This document shows, piece by piece, positions 54,971-64,000 of a stretch of 64,000 bases of DNA. Every line of letters starts with the position of its first letter. Positions within the stretch are counted from its first letter, which is position 1. Origin of the DNA: Anodontia alba (Eukaryota; Mollusca; Bivalvia; Lucinida; Lucinidae); the NCBI GenBank assembly GCA_964016985.1, contig OZ024825.1, forward strand, positions 44,074,523-44,138,522, read 5' to 3'. The translations under genes were made by a program, and so were the position numbers. The notes beneath the pieces are model-generated. The model was not told the origin of the DNA, searched no databases, and saw only the letters and a program-made list of their open reading frames with translations.

Positions 54971-55526
54971 TCCAAACTCGGGGGAGAGGGGGGTTGAGGG
55001 GTGGGGGGTAACTTCCTATATATGTCATAGTACGGATGTGCGTGCCGAATTGCCCCCTTTTTCAGCGCTGCCAAGTATATGATTGGCTCCCTTTTTTCGA
55101 CAAAAAGAATATGACTGACCCAATTTTTCTTGATTGGTATATGAAAGGCCCCACTTTTTCTGACATCCCGGTATATGCACATATTTTTCACTCAGAGATT
55201 TTTGAGGTTGCTTGTTCTCTTGGTATTCAATGAATTGACTGCAATATTTGTCTAACTAGCAGTAATAAATGGGTACAAAAAAATCAACGGGCAGTATATG
55301 AATGGGTAAACATTTCAGATCATCTAGTATATGAATGGGTCCATTTTTTCAAAGGGCAGGTATATGAATGTGGTAGGTTTCGAAATACTGGCTCGCACAC
55401 CCGTACTAAAATTATCCCCAAGTTACCCCCACCCCACCCAATTTGTCTTCTAAAGAACACTTTCTGACATTTTTTAAGAAATGATAGAATGACAGTTATA
55501 CAGCCCTAATATATAACCCGTGTTAC
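54971..55526. other. Pyrimidine/GGGT-rich segment; no gene
   Basis: Short motifs such as TATATGAATGGG recur (55297, 55330, 55371) in a TGATTGGTATATGAAAGG-like context, but no clean period is visible. Confidence 0.35.
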
Positions 55527-55530
55527 TTAA

Positions 55531-58079
55531 GGGTTCATCACAGTCAAAAGTGGGTGGGGTACCTTAGAAAATGGTCTGCACAGAACTTCACAATAACCAT
55601 ATGGGTGTTAAAAAAAATGATATATCTGCTAATAAGAAGGTACTAGGGGCATTCTTTATACATGGAGAAATTTTTTCTAAGAGGCCAAAAAGACATAAAG
55701 AAAATAGCGAATATATGGGCATTCGCATTTGCAGTCAAAGTCAAGAATGATACATTTTTTTCAAAGGCAGTTGCAGAAAGAATATGTCATGATATATCAG
55801 CTAAAATGTCCTACGGTATTAATCTTGAAAACTACAAACTTGCACTAAAATGCATACCATTTTCATGACATGGTATTCTAGATTTTCAATGTAGCCATTT
55901 TTCATTCATGAAAAAATGTAAACAAAATTTTTAGTATGTTTATCTACCAAATGAACTTACAAAAATAATATGAAACATACCTTGAAAAAAGCACTGAAAC
56001 TCAGCTTTAAGATGGTTTATCTTTTTTCAATGATCATTGCTGCGATTTGCAGAAGATGATAATTTATTTTGACACCTCAAATGAGAAGATGAACAACTTT
56101 TTACCAAAACGATTTTCACGAGGAACCTGTCGGGCGAATCACACGGACTATTAATGCGCGAATGGGTACTACTAAATACTCCATGGCACCAACGGCATCA
56201 AATGGTAATGCGCAGAATGATAACACGACAAATGAACGTTGGGACACTTCGTGGAAAGAAGAAAAATGGTGAACTACACTGATGATCATGTTTATTAACT
56301 TAAATTACTACCAAAAAGTGCTTTTATGGGCATGACATTGTAGCTCTATTGTCTGAATAGGAAATAACACAGGAAATGCACAACTTTCTGTCCCTTGGGG
56401 TTCCATGGGATGGCCTGGGTTGTTGTTCAGTGTTTAGCAGTACTCTACGCAAATTTGCAAAAAGCGTTTTATTTTTTGAATTTACTATTTTACATTTATA
56501 TTATATTGAAAATAGTATGAAACAGATTAAATAATAATAGAGAATATAGTGTAATATATTAATAATAAATAAAAATGCGGATTATATGGTATTTGCGCAT
56601 CAACCTCGTGCAGATGTCCGTAGGCATTTCCGGTTTATTTTCGCGCAGCACGGGGACGTGTTGATAAACAATTTTCCATTAAAATTCGGCAAAATAGTAG
56701 TGATCAAGGTAAGTGCCCCACACTTATATGAAATGGTTCTATGACGTTTAATTGTGCAGATTATTGTGTGTTCACTGATTAAGATGAGGTAGGTATACAT
56801 GTTTTAACATACATTTACGATTCACCGTTACTTACGCCAATGGTTGTAAAATGCAATCGCGTGACCAGATTTAAACAAGTATGGTGGATGGTTGAAGCCT
56901 ACAGTTTTTTACAGAACCGTTTTTGCGCGAAAATTATCAATTTTGCAAGTTTTTTTTCCAGACTTACAGTGTTGAATTTGTGAATTCAGAACTGAGGAAT
57001 AGAATTTAGCAAATACAAAGCAACATGGGTGTTTACAATAAGAAAAAAATACAGGAGACGCTTTGGACAGACTAATGGTAAAAACAGTAAAACCAGACAG
57101 AGGAAAGAAAAAGTTCAGTTTCTGAAAAAAGAAGAAAGAACTCGTTTGTACGCGAATGATAAAAACATATATATGTATCAGCCCTATCAGTTTGTCAGAA
57201 AACAGTTGCAGAAGTTAGTTCTGTAAACTGGAACAGTTTAAACTTTAGAAAAGTTGCTTTTAATTGTTAATATATGTACACAACTTTACAAAAATGATTC
57301 ATTTTCTTATTGCCCCATTCTATCAAAGATGTCACAGCACACGGTTCTATAGACATCCTTCAAAAAGATTGAATTTGACATTTTTTATGGTAAACATGCA
57401 TAATTATTTTTGATCATTTAAGATTAAAAAGATAGAAGAAAAGCACATTCTCATTTGTTTTTCATGGTCACTCGTCCCATGCTTTTGTAGACAACATGTA
57501 GACAGACAGACAAACAGACACCAGTAAAGAAGATAAAGTAAAAGCAATATGCCACATCCACTTTTAATAGGTCACCATGCAGAGAAAACAGGATAGACAA
57601 TCCAAAAAAAAAAACCTTAACTTCAGAAGGGAGACAAATCCAACTTCTCTTTCATATGACATTTTTTTTTCTCCATACTTGTTTTGGGCACTACTTTGTA
57701 AACAAAAAATGTCTGATTTTCTTTTCAAATTTTACCAATGGTTGTGCTATAAAAAGCTGCTTTACTTCTTTGTAGTGTGATTCCCAACATATATCTTGTA
57801 AGACATTGTTGTCACATAAAAGGACAAACTTTTCATTTTATTGTATTCAAAATACAGGCTCTATATAAATAGTTTAGGTGCAAATAGCTGGACAGTTCTT
57901 CAGGTGAGATTTTTTTTCTTTAAAATTCTTTAAATTTTAGCCTTACATAACGAATACCCTCACTGATTATGAAAGTAAGCTCTCAAGTAGTTGATTTTTC
58001 AAATAACTTCTTACTTTTGAGACAATTCAGAATTGAAAAAATTACAGCTACCCCACCCACTTGTGACTGTGATGAACCC
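55531..58079. mobile_element. 2.5-kb TTAA-flanked element with 33-bp TIRs
   Basis: TTAA occurs directly on both sides (55527-55530, 58080-58083). The left end GGGTTCATCACAGTCAAAAG, then TGGGTGGGGTA, is mirrored at the right by TACCCCACCCA, then CTTGTGACTGTGATGAACCC, with two mismatches in 33. TTAA targets are the hallmark of piggyBac-like elements, although those usually start with CCY, so the assignment is tentative. The interior is AT-rich. A 66-codon frame at 57029-57226 (FGQTNGKNSKTRQRKEKVQF) is basic but unrecognised. A splice-like AAGGTAAGT occurs near 56705. No transposase was identified. Confidence 0.75.
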
Positions 58080-58408
58080 TTAAGTTTCGAATTTGTCCAT
58101 GTGTATTTTTTTTAAAAATCACCTATGTCCGAACTTCCCCTGCAAGGAAAAATATTACTGTCCGAACTTCACCCAGGGTGGACGAAATTCCCCGAACTCA
58201 ACGTATAGTTGTTTCTGAGCTTGAACCCAGCTATTAAACATGGTAATCAAGCACATTCTTGGCTTATGCACAGCTTCAAATACAGTCATAACTTATCGAA
58301 AGTTCAGGAAAAGGCGGAAACCAGTCATATATCAATAAAGACACGACAAACAAACGTATGCAGCCGAAAGGTCCCAAGTGCGTCCGAACTTTGCCGGATT
58401 GCCCCTAA

Positions 58409-59994
58409 CACTAGAAATTATATATTCCGGTCTAAAAAAAAATGCTCCTCTATTTTAATCGAAAACCACCCTAATTACCTCCCTTGTCATTCAAGAGATG
58501 CGGTTATTAGTACCAGTAGTGACCTTAAGTGGGCGACGTTGCCGACGGTTAGCGACGCTCATCGTCGACCACGCCGACGTCATTGAAAGGGAAATAAGTC
58601 ACGAATGAGTCACGTCGACGTCAACGATGCATCTATCATGGCGTCGAGGATTCAGCCGCGAAGTCAGTGACGTCACTCACCCTATACGGTGACGTGCGTC
58701 ATTGGAGAATAATGGGTAGAATCAAAACAGCAGACTTCATCTTGTATTATTGTAGGATATGTCCTAAGTCTCTGTTTTTGTTTTGTTTATTGCAGCTGTG
58801 TCCTAAGAATATTTTAATGTTCCCAAGAACATTTTGATGTTCAATACCTAAATAGAGAACAGGAGGTCGAGCAGAGGCCGACAAACGACTCCACTGAAGA
58901 ATGTGTCTCTGAAGTTTAAAATCTTAGGTTTCAATGACCAGTAGAATACATTCAATAGGTAGGCTGTGTTAAAATAGAATATGTTCTGAAGTAAAACTAG
59001 TTATATATGGCGGGAAACAAACGCGTCGAATATGAGCGCTCTAAATAAAATAAACAGTTTGATAGTGCTCTAGAGCAAGTAAAAAGGAACATACTGCAGT
59101 AGGGTGAAAGAAGGAAAAGCAGACAACCCCTTCACATTGGCACAGAGTTCTCCTCATTTTGGTTGGGGTCATAATGAGTGTTTAAAATTGATTAACCCAG
59201 CCAGGTTAATCAAGTAATATACCCAGTATAAGTCCCCCAGCCGTGCAAACATGAAGAGACTTGCTTGGAATTGTCTATTGTATTGTCTGTATTGCGTTGT
59301 AAATAGTATATGCAAAAAAAAAAGGTTCTTAAAAATTCTGACTGTTAGCGTCTTCTATGTAGTGGTACAGTTAGGCATCGCCCAACCAGGATCTTAATCG
59401 TATTGGAAGTCACCCTCGGTGCGTTTTGGCCGCCTATGGCGTAACAGTAGGTACCGACCTAAAATTTTCCTGTCTTTGTTCGGACCCTCCGTGGTTCTAC
59501 TAGTTACAATGTACAAATGTTGTTTTTTTTTTGTTTTTTTTTTTTGTTGTTGTTGTTATTTTTTTGTTTTTTGTTTTTTTTTTTGTTGTTTTTTTTTTAA
59601 CTCTGGCCTCCAGTATCTAAGGTGATTTTCACAAGCTCTAATCCTTTTCATCACAGTGATTAAATTTGATTTACACGTTTTTCTGTGCTGTTTCACTGAT
59701 TGAGCTAGGCTTCGAGTCGAATAATCATTTGTTTTTTTACAACATCTGAACCTAGGATGAAGATTTGGTACCAGTAAATCAATTTAACTCATGCCCGGGC
59801 CACCCGGTAGGGCTTTACTACTGACCGCTATAAGGCGGCGAGACTTTTTCTGATCATTCTTTGTATGGCTTTGTTAACGCCCATGGGCGCAGACAATCTT
59901 AGTATTTGTAATTGCTCCGGTAAAACTTTATGAAAGGTCATGGACTAGTGAAATGCTATTTTTAAATGACCTGCTCAACGTTATTATAACCAAG
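58409..59994. other. CpG-richer block with a CRE-like site, then T-rich DNA; no gene
   Basis: 58520-58700 is rich in CGACG motifs (GACGTTGCCGACGGTTAGCG) and contains TGACGTCA at 58668-58675 and another CGTCGACGTCAACG near 58612. T- and TTG-rich low complexity lies at 59519-59600. Confidence 0.4.
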
Positions 59995-60055
59995 CATTAG
60001 CTTGGTCTACGCTTAACATACATTGCGTGCTAAGCGTAGACCAAGCTTTTGGTGA
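59995..60055. mobile_element. Short hairpin
   Basis: AGCTTGGTCTACGCTTAACA pairs with TGCTAAGCGTAGACCAAGCT around TACATTGCG. Confidence 0.75.
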
Positions 60056-60321
60056 AAGCTAATACTTGTTGTATTTTAGCATTGTGGCCGCCCGCTGAAA
60101 GGCTGCCCAATTTGCTTTTTGTTTTGTTTTCTTGTCGTGATGCTTCATGTACATTGTAGCATTGCGGTCACCTCACTTCAACAGTTGCATTGTGTTTCTA
60201 ATTGTATCTGTGAATGCTTTGTTAATGCTTCGTTTTTATTATCATTATCATGATTATAATTATTAATATAACTATTATTATTTGGACCTAGAGTGAAGAT
60301 TTGGTACCTATAAAAGCGATT

Positions 60322-60534
60322 TAGCCATATAAGCCTAGTGTTCCTTTTGTGGGACCTAAGCAAACCAGTACAGACCCAGATCAGACGCCGCAGAACGCGG
60401 CGCCTGATAGGGGTCTATACTGTTTGCATTAAGTGCAGAATTTCTATAATACACTGTACAACACCCCTTGAATTGGAAATAAACCTATCCAAAGAGAGAG
60501 GTAGAAGATTCCACTAGGCATAATTGGGTTAAAC
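60322..60534. mobile_element. MITE family B, diverged copy with both ends
   Basis: CCATATAAGCCTAGTGTTCC at the left and CTAGGCATAATTGGGTTAAA at the right. Hairpin AACCAGTACAGACCCAGATC / ATAGGGGTCTATACTGTTTG at 60364-60427. Confidence 0.82.
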
Positions 60535-60564
60535 CACATACTAGGCTTTACTACCGTTCTAAGC

Positions 60565-60713
60565 TTCACGAAAACATGCCTATATAATTAAACCCCACTT
60601 TTATATAGTAAAACGGGGGGTTTACAGGGATATACATTATTTTTTTCTGCTCAAAAGCATACAAAAATACAATCTATGCTTTAAGTGGGAAGATGGAAAA
60701 TATCAGAACTTTC

Positions 60714-60753
<40 letters not shown>

Positions 60754-60806
60754 CATTTTTGGGTGGTAAAATTTTCAGTATACTTGGATAGGCGCGTTAT
60801 CGTAAT
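60565..60806 (+). mobile_element. MITE family A, copy 11, hairpin disrupted by poly(T)
   Basis: Left end TTCACGAAAACATGCCTATA; right end GGATAGGCGCGTTATCGTAA. Almost the whole hairpin is lost (ATACAAAAATACAATCTATG remains). A T run of about 35 (60719-60753) occupies the position of the right arm. Confidence 0.82.
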
Positions 60807-60811
60807 AGTGC

Positions 60812-61255
60812 TGATTCTGGTGTTGTTTGTTCTTTGTGTGGTCTTGTGGCTACTCGCTGCGAGGCTTTTTTTTTGTGTTCTGCCCTGTATGTTGTCAAGA
60901 CCCTCCCGTGGTGAGGGTGGGGGGGGGCGGGGCGGGGCGGGGCGGGGCGGGGATACCTTATTCCCCTGGAAAAAATCTCAGACATTTGTTCCCTTGTTCC
61001 CCTGAAATAATTGGTCTTATTCCTCTGTCCCCTGTTCCGAACCCTCCCCCCACCCCACGGGAGGGCCTCGTTGTCTTATTGTTGTGTTTAGTGGCTCCTA
61101 TCTAGCACAGTGATCACCTTGCTGGGAAAGATGAGGCTAGTTGTTGAGCTTTTCTCTGGTTTTTGGCTTATGTACTGTCTTTATTGGCTTTGCTTGCTCC
61201 CTCTTTTGGTTGCATTGGTTGGCTACGTTATGTGATTGTGGCTTTTCTTTACTAT
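60812..61255 (-). mobile_element. Reverse family R copy split by MITE family G
   Basis: TGGTGTTGTTTGTTCTTTGT to GTTGTC (60812-60896) and GTCTTATTGTTGTGTTTAGT to TATGTGATTGTGGC (61071-61233) are the two halves. 60897-61070 is the G element. Confidence 0.5.
60897..61070. mobile_element. MITE family G, copy 2, with (GGGGC)n tract
   Basis: AAGACCCTCCCGTGGTGAGG and CCCCACGGGAGGGCCTCG are inverted ends. A perfect GGGGC repeat of about five or six units lies at 60921-60952, next to the left end, and TTCCCCTGTTCC-like pyrimidine repeats follow. Confidence 0.8.
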
Positions 61256-61269
61256 TTATACTATTTGTA

Positions 61270-61627
61270 CAGTCGAACCTCAAAAGCGCGAACACCGAAT
61301 GCTCGCTTCCCATGGCTAATTCGAACTGTTTTTGAGTCCCTAATTCTCCCGATAGCTCCAGAAAAACAAATATTTAGTGAGATTGTCTTACTTTAACATG
61401 AAATTGTATGTGTATGTTATGTGAGCTCATTAGAATCGTCTCATCGAGGCGATTCTAATGAGTACACTCAACATACCATTGTTCTGTGGAAATCAAAAAT
61501 ACTTCTCTATTTTCCCCCGTTTGCCTCCTGACCTGGGGCTATGATTAACCCTCAGTGGCTCGAACTACCCTTATCTCGAAACAATTTCAATGGTCTTTAA
61601 GATATTCGAGCCATTAAAGTTCGAATG
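61270..61627. mobile_element. MITE family E variant with family A-like core, copy 2
   Basis: TA on both sides (61268-61269, 61628-61629). Ends CAGTCGAACCTCAAAAGCGC and CCATTAAAGTTCGAATG. The core pairs GTGAGCTCATTAGAATCGTC with GCGATTCTAATGAGTACACT. Confidence 0.87.
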
Positions 61628-61629
61628 TA

Positions 61630-62142
61630 TGTGAATTGTAATGATCATGATTTTAGAATCTCGTAGCCTTACGGTAAGGTAGATAACGACAAAATATTGA
61701 TGGCAACAGAAAACGTTTGATACTATCATTATCTGTTGTAAGTTTTAGAAATAAAAATATGATACTGCTATTATTTGGATTTTTACCATGATTTTATACA
61801 TGTGTATAGCAGAGAAACTCCTGGAACGTGACCTGAAGCTATGATCATTCGTTTCATGCTTCAGAAAAATCACTTCTGACTTTAAAGGGCAGGTAACATA
61901 AAGGACAATATTTGACAGTAACAGTAACAGTTTTGTCCCTTTGACTTCGTGGTAATGTCAGCTGATGGTCGCTCTGATCCTATTTTAGTCCGTAGACCCC
62001 AAAGAGCTAATTGGCAAACAGTGCAGATTCAGATTAGACGTCACATCATGCAGCATCTAATCAGGGTCTCCTCAATGTGCAAATAGTTTAGCCATTTTGC
62101 TCAAGGAATGCCTAAATCACAAAGCCTGACATACCTAAAACA
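61630..62142. other. Family B remnant at 62015-62090; no gene
   Basis: AACAGTGCAGATTCAGATTA and ATCTAATCAGGGTCTCCTCA form the worn hairpin. Nothing else recognised. Confidence 0.45.
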
Positions 62143-62368
62143 GTGGAGATTGATCATGAAATATTTTCTACGGTCATTCACTCCATTCCGCTGATTCAAG
62201 AAGGGCAGTTGTCAGTTTCTGGCGAAAGAATGTGCACAGTACTGGTTAACCGCTTAGAGGAGTAAGCCTGTCCAGTAAACGTGTGGTTAGGTAAACTGAC
62301 CGCGCTCGACATGATCCCATTGGGTTGACTGGGCCGTAAAACCTCAACACAAACAAACAAACCTAAAA
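62143..62368 (+). mobile_element. SINE body, head lost, with (CAAA)n tail
   Basis: Matches the 15.6-kb SINE from GGAGATTGATCATGAAATAT onward, without the tRNA-like head. Ends with CAACACAAACAAACAAAC, a typical SINE tail. Confidence 0.78.
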
Positions 62369-62513
62369 CTTCGATTCTTCCAATATATAGCGTGGGGAGT
62401 TTATTCAGTCTGAATGGATTAAAAGGGCTCTTGTCATGACTTTGGCTAAAGGCAGACAACATCGGAGGACAAAGATTTACATCACTGCAAAGTTTCAGAA
62501 AAAAAAAAAAAAA

Positions 62514-62882
<369 letters not shown>

Positions 62883-62929
62883 TCTGGCTGAGGATTTATT
62901 TTCGTTTCATCCTGTATGGTGCATTGTTC

Positions 62930-63345
62930 TTGTGTTTGCTCTTTCTCATCCACCTTTGTGATCATCTCACTTGGAGAAGAGGAGTTTGGTCCCATGACTA
63001 GTCGCGGAGTTATACGAGCCGCATCGTCCGGAAACGTACCTTAGCACATGTGCGCTCAGCGAAGATTCAGATCAGCCTGCGCATTATTGCAGGCTGATCA
63101 GAATCTTCGCTGAGCGCAATTTGAATAGCCAAAAATGCAAACTTTTTTTTCACGCGGACAACGAAGATTGAACCGATTGCATGCATAGGTTGATTTTAGT
63201 TTTTATTGGGTCACGTGTGAGGTTTGTTTCCTCACATTGCGGCCCATAATGCAATTTGTTAAGATGTTTCTTTTTGTTTGCTCTTTCTCCTGGTGTCAAA
63301 GGTAGACAGGGTCTTTGATTATGACACCTCTTGTTTTTTTTTTTT
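62930..63345 (-). mobile_element. Reverse family R fragments around a family C MITE
   Basis: TTCTTGTGTTTGCTCTTTCT to CACTTGGAGAAGAGG and, later, GTTTGCTCTTTCTCCTGGTG to TGATTATGACACC are R-like. Between them, 63030-63190 is family C: stem GCTCAGCGAAGATTCAGATC / CTGATCAGAATCTTCGCTGA around GCGCATTATTGCAGG. Confidence 0.55.
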
Positions 63346-63435
63346 TTTTTTTTTTTTTTGTTCTTTTTTTTTTTGTTTTTGTTTGTTTTTGTGGTAAAAT
63401 TTTCAGTTTATTTGAAAAGGCATGTTTTCCTTATG
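63336..63435 (+). mobile_element. Poly(T) tract and right end of a MITE A copy
   Basis: GTGGTAAAATTTTCAGTTTA, then GAAAAGGCATGTTTTCCTTA, is an orphan right terminus of family A, attached directly to T- and TTTG-rich sequence. Confidence 0.65.
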
Positions 63436-63957
63436 TTTCGCATACAGACTGATATATAAAGGCGCTCTAGCATGCACTTACCAAATGCTATTTTCGAATG
63501 ACCGAGGCTTAACCGAGATCAAATATGAACATTGCCGTAAGTCTTTGATCGTTTGGGATACTTCTGTCAAATTTCCTGTAAGCATTAACGCTGGCACGAT
63601 CTAGCCTAAGAAATTGTCAAATGCAATTCTTGTTTGATCGAGGCAGATTTTTCAATAGCATAAACCGATATTTGATATCACAAATTGGATTTTTTTATGT
63701 TTTGTATACATATCAGAGAAGCCATCAGTCACTATCAGAAAATAGCCGAAGTTTTGTGAAAGCATAGACTCCCATTTTTTTTATATCGCAAAATTGAATT
63801 ATAAATATGTAATATGATATCCTATCGGTTTTACATTAAAGCGGAAAAAAAAAGAAGAAAACGCGGGTCGTGGACTTCGACACTGAAAATGTTTTTTCAT
63901 TCAAATTCACCCAGTGCCTTGTATATATTGCATTCTATATTAATTTGACCCCTCTCC
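63436..63957. other. No gene seen
   Basis: AT-rich sequence. The 60-codon frame at 63422-63604 overlaps the MITE end and is unsupported. Confidence 0.3.
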
Positions 63958-63958
63958 A

Positions 63959-63959
<1 letters not shown>

Positions 63960-63999
<40 letters not shown>
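63960..63999. repeat. (CA)n microsatellite at window end
   Basis: At least 19 CA units, continuing to the edge of the window. Confidence 0.95.

Positions 64000-64000
<1 letters not shown>

Larger units (their letters stand above)
51043..58408. mobile_element. Apparent 7.4-kb DNA transposon-like element with TIRs and subterminal motifs
   Basis: TTAGGGGCAATCCGG (from 51041), then TAAAATTCGGAC, is mirrored by GTCCGAACTTTGCC then GGATTGCCCCTAA ending at 58410, so inverted ends of about 27 bp have two mismatches. An AAGTTCGGAC-type motif repeats near both ends in both orientations (51058, 51073, 51443, 51486; 58127, 58161, 58188, 58383), like transposase-binding repeats. The interior holds a TTAA-flanked element (55531-58079), two palindromic MITEs, a family R copy and family F, and no recognisable transposase frame. 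A clear target duplication was not seen. The superfamily is unknown. Confidence 0.65.

Noticed and set aside
58209..58586. 125-codon plus-strand frame
   Set aside because: It runs through the right terminus of the 7.4-kb element into flanking DNA and has no recognisable domain.

Overview
The window is eukaryotic, intron-bearing, AT-rich DNA that is mostly transposable elements. It has no bacterial-style gene packing, no rRNA and no genuine tRNA. The repeat content points to a bivalve mollusc: an element closed by a CTCACCTGAGC start and a GGCCTCTTGTTT end that carries a ~145-bp tandem array, GGGCCCAGTTGTTCAAAGC-ended MITEs, tRNA-headed SINEs and many hairpin MITEs. The bivalve assignment is an inference from remembered repeat families and was not tested by a search.

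One host gene can be supported. A TRIM-type RING/B-box/coiled-coil protein is encoded on the minus strand in at least three exons (17853-17279, 15226-14784, 4658-4548). The exon phases agree at both junctions (phase 2, then phase 1) and the splice sites are canonical. The second intron is about 10 kb and is packed with MITEs. The 3' part of the gene must lie beyond position 1 or in sequence I could not recognise.

The rest is layered mobile DNA. The names A to G and R are mine, for this window only. A: ~270-285-bp MITE with CGAAAACAYGCCTAT-type termini and a central ~90-bp hairpin. B: palindromic MITE with core CAGTGTAGACCCTGATCAG. C: double-hairpin MITE with GAGCCGGGGCACAGCA ends. D: MITE with GGGCCCAGTTGTTCAAAGC ends. 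E: pogo/Tc-like MITE with CAGTCGA ends and a TA target. F: ~200-bp MITE with a CAGCAGACGAC subterminal motif. G: MITE with GGCCCTCCC ends. R: ~320-bp dispersed repeat that begins near GGTAAGAGAAAAGTCC.

Layout. 0-5 kb: R end, a 2.4-kb tandem-repeat element, MITE A, TRIM exon 3. 5-14 kb: R, E, A, B and C elements. 14-18 kb: two adjacent A elements, TRIM exons 2 and 1, a SINE and a 400-bp palindromic MITE. 18-25 kb: B, A and E elements and a SINE. 25-29 kb: a LINE 3' end with a C2H2 finger, a second tandem array, and a dead mariner transposase. 29.8-31.2 kb: a 1.4-kb foldback element with a 7-bp target duplication. 32-39 kb: D, F, C, E and B elements. 40-47.3 kb: LINE fragments, a Ty3/Gypsy wreck, and a LINE reverse transcriptase split by an opposite-strand LINE that is itself split by MITE A. 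48.8-49.8 kb: a diverged direct duplication carrying X-box-like palindromes. 51.0-58.4 kb: an apparent 7.4-kb TIR element enclosing a 2.5-kb TTAA-flanked element and two copies of another palindromic MITE. 58-64 kb: hairpins, A, B, E and G elements, an inverted SINE pair around a 125-bp TA run, and a terminal CA run.

The TRIM gene is the only coding unit likely to function in the host. Every other coding trace is frameshifted, truncated or interrupted.
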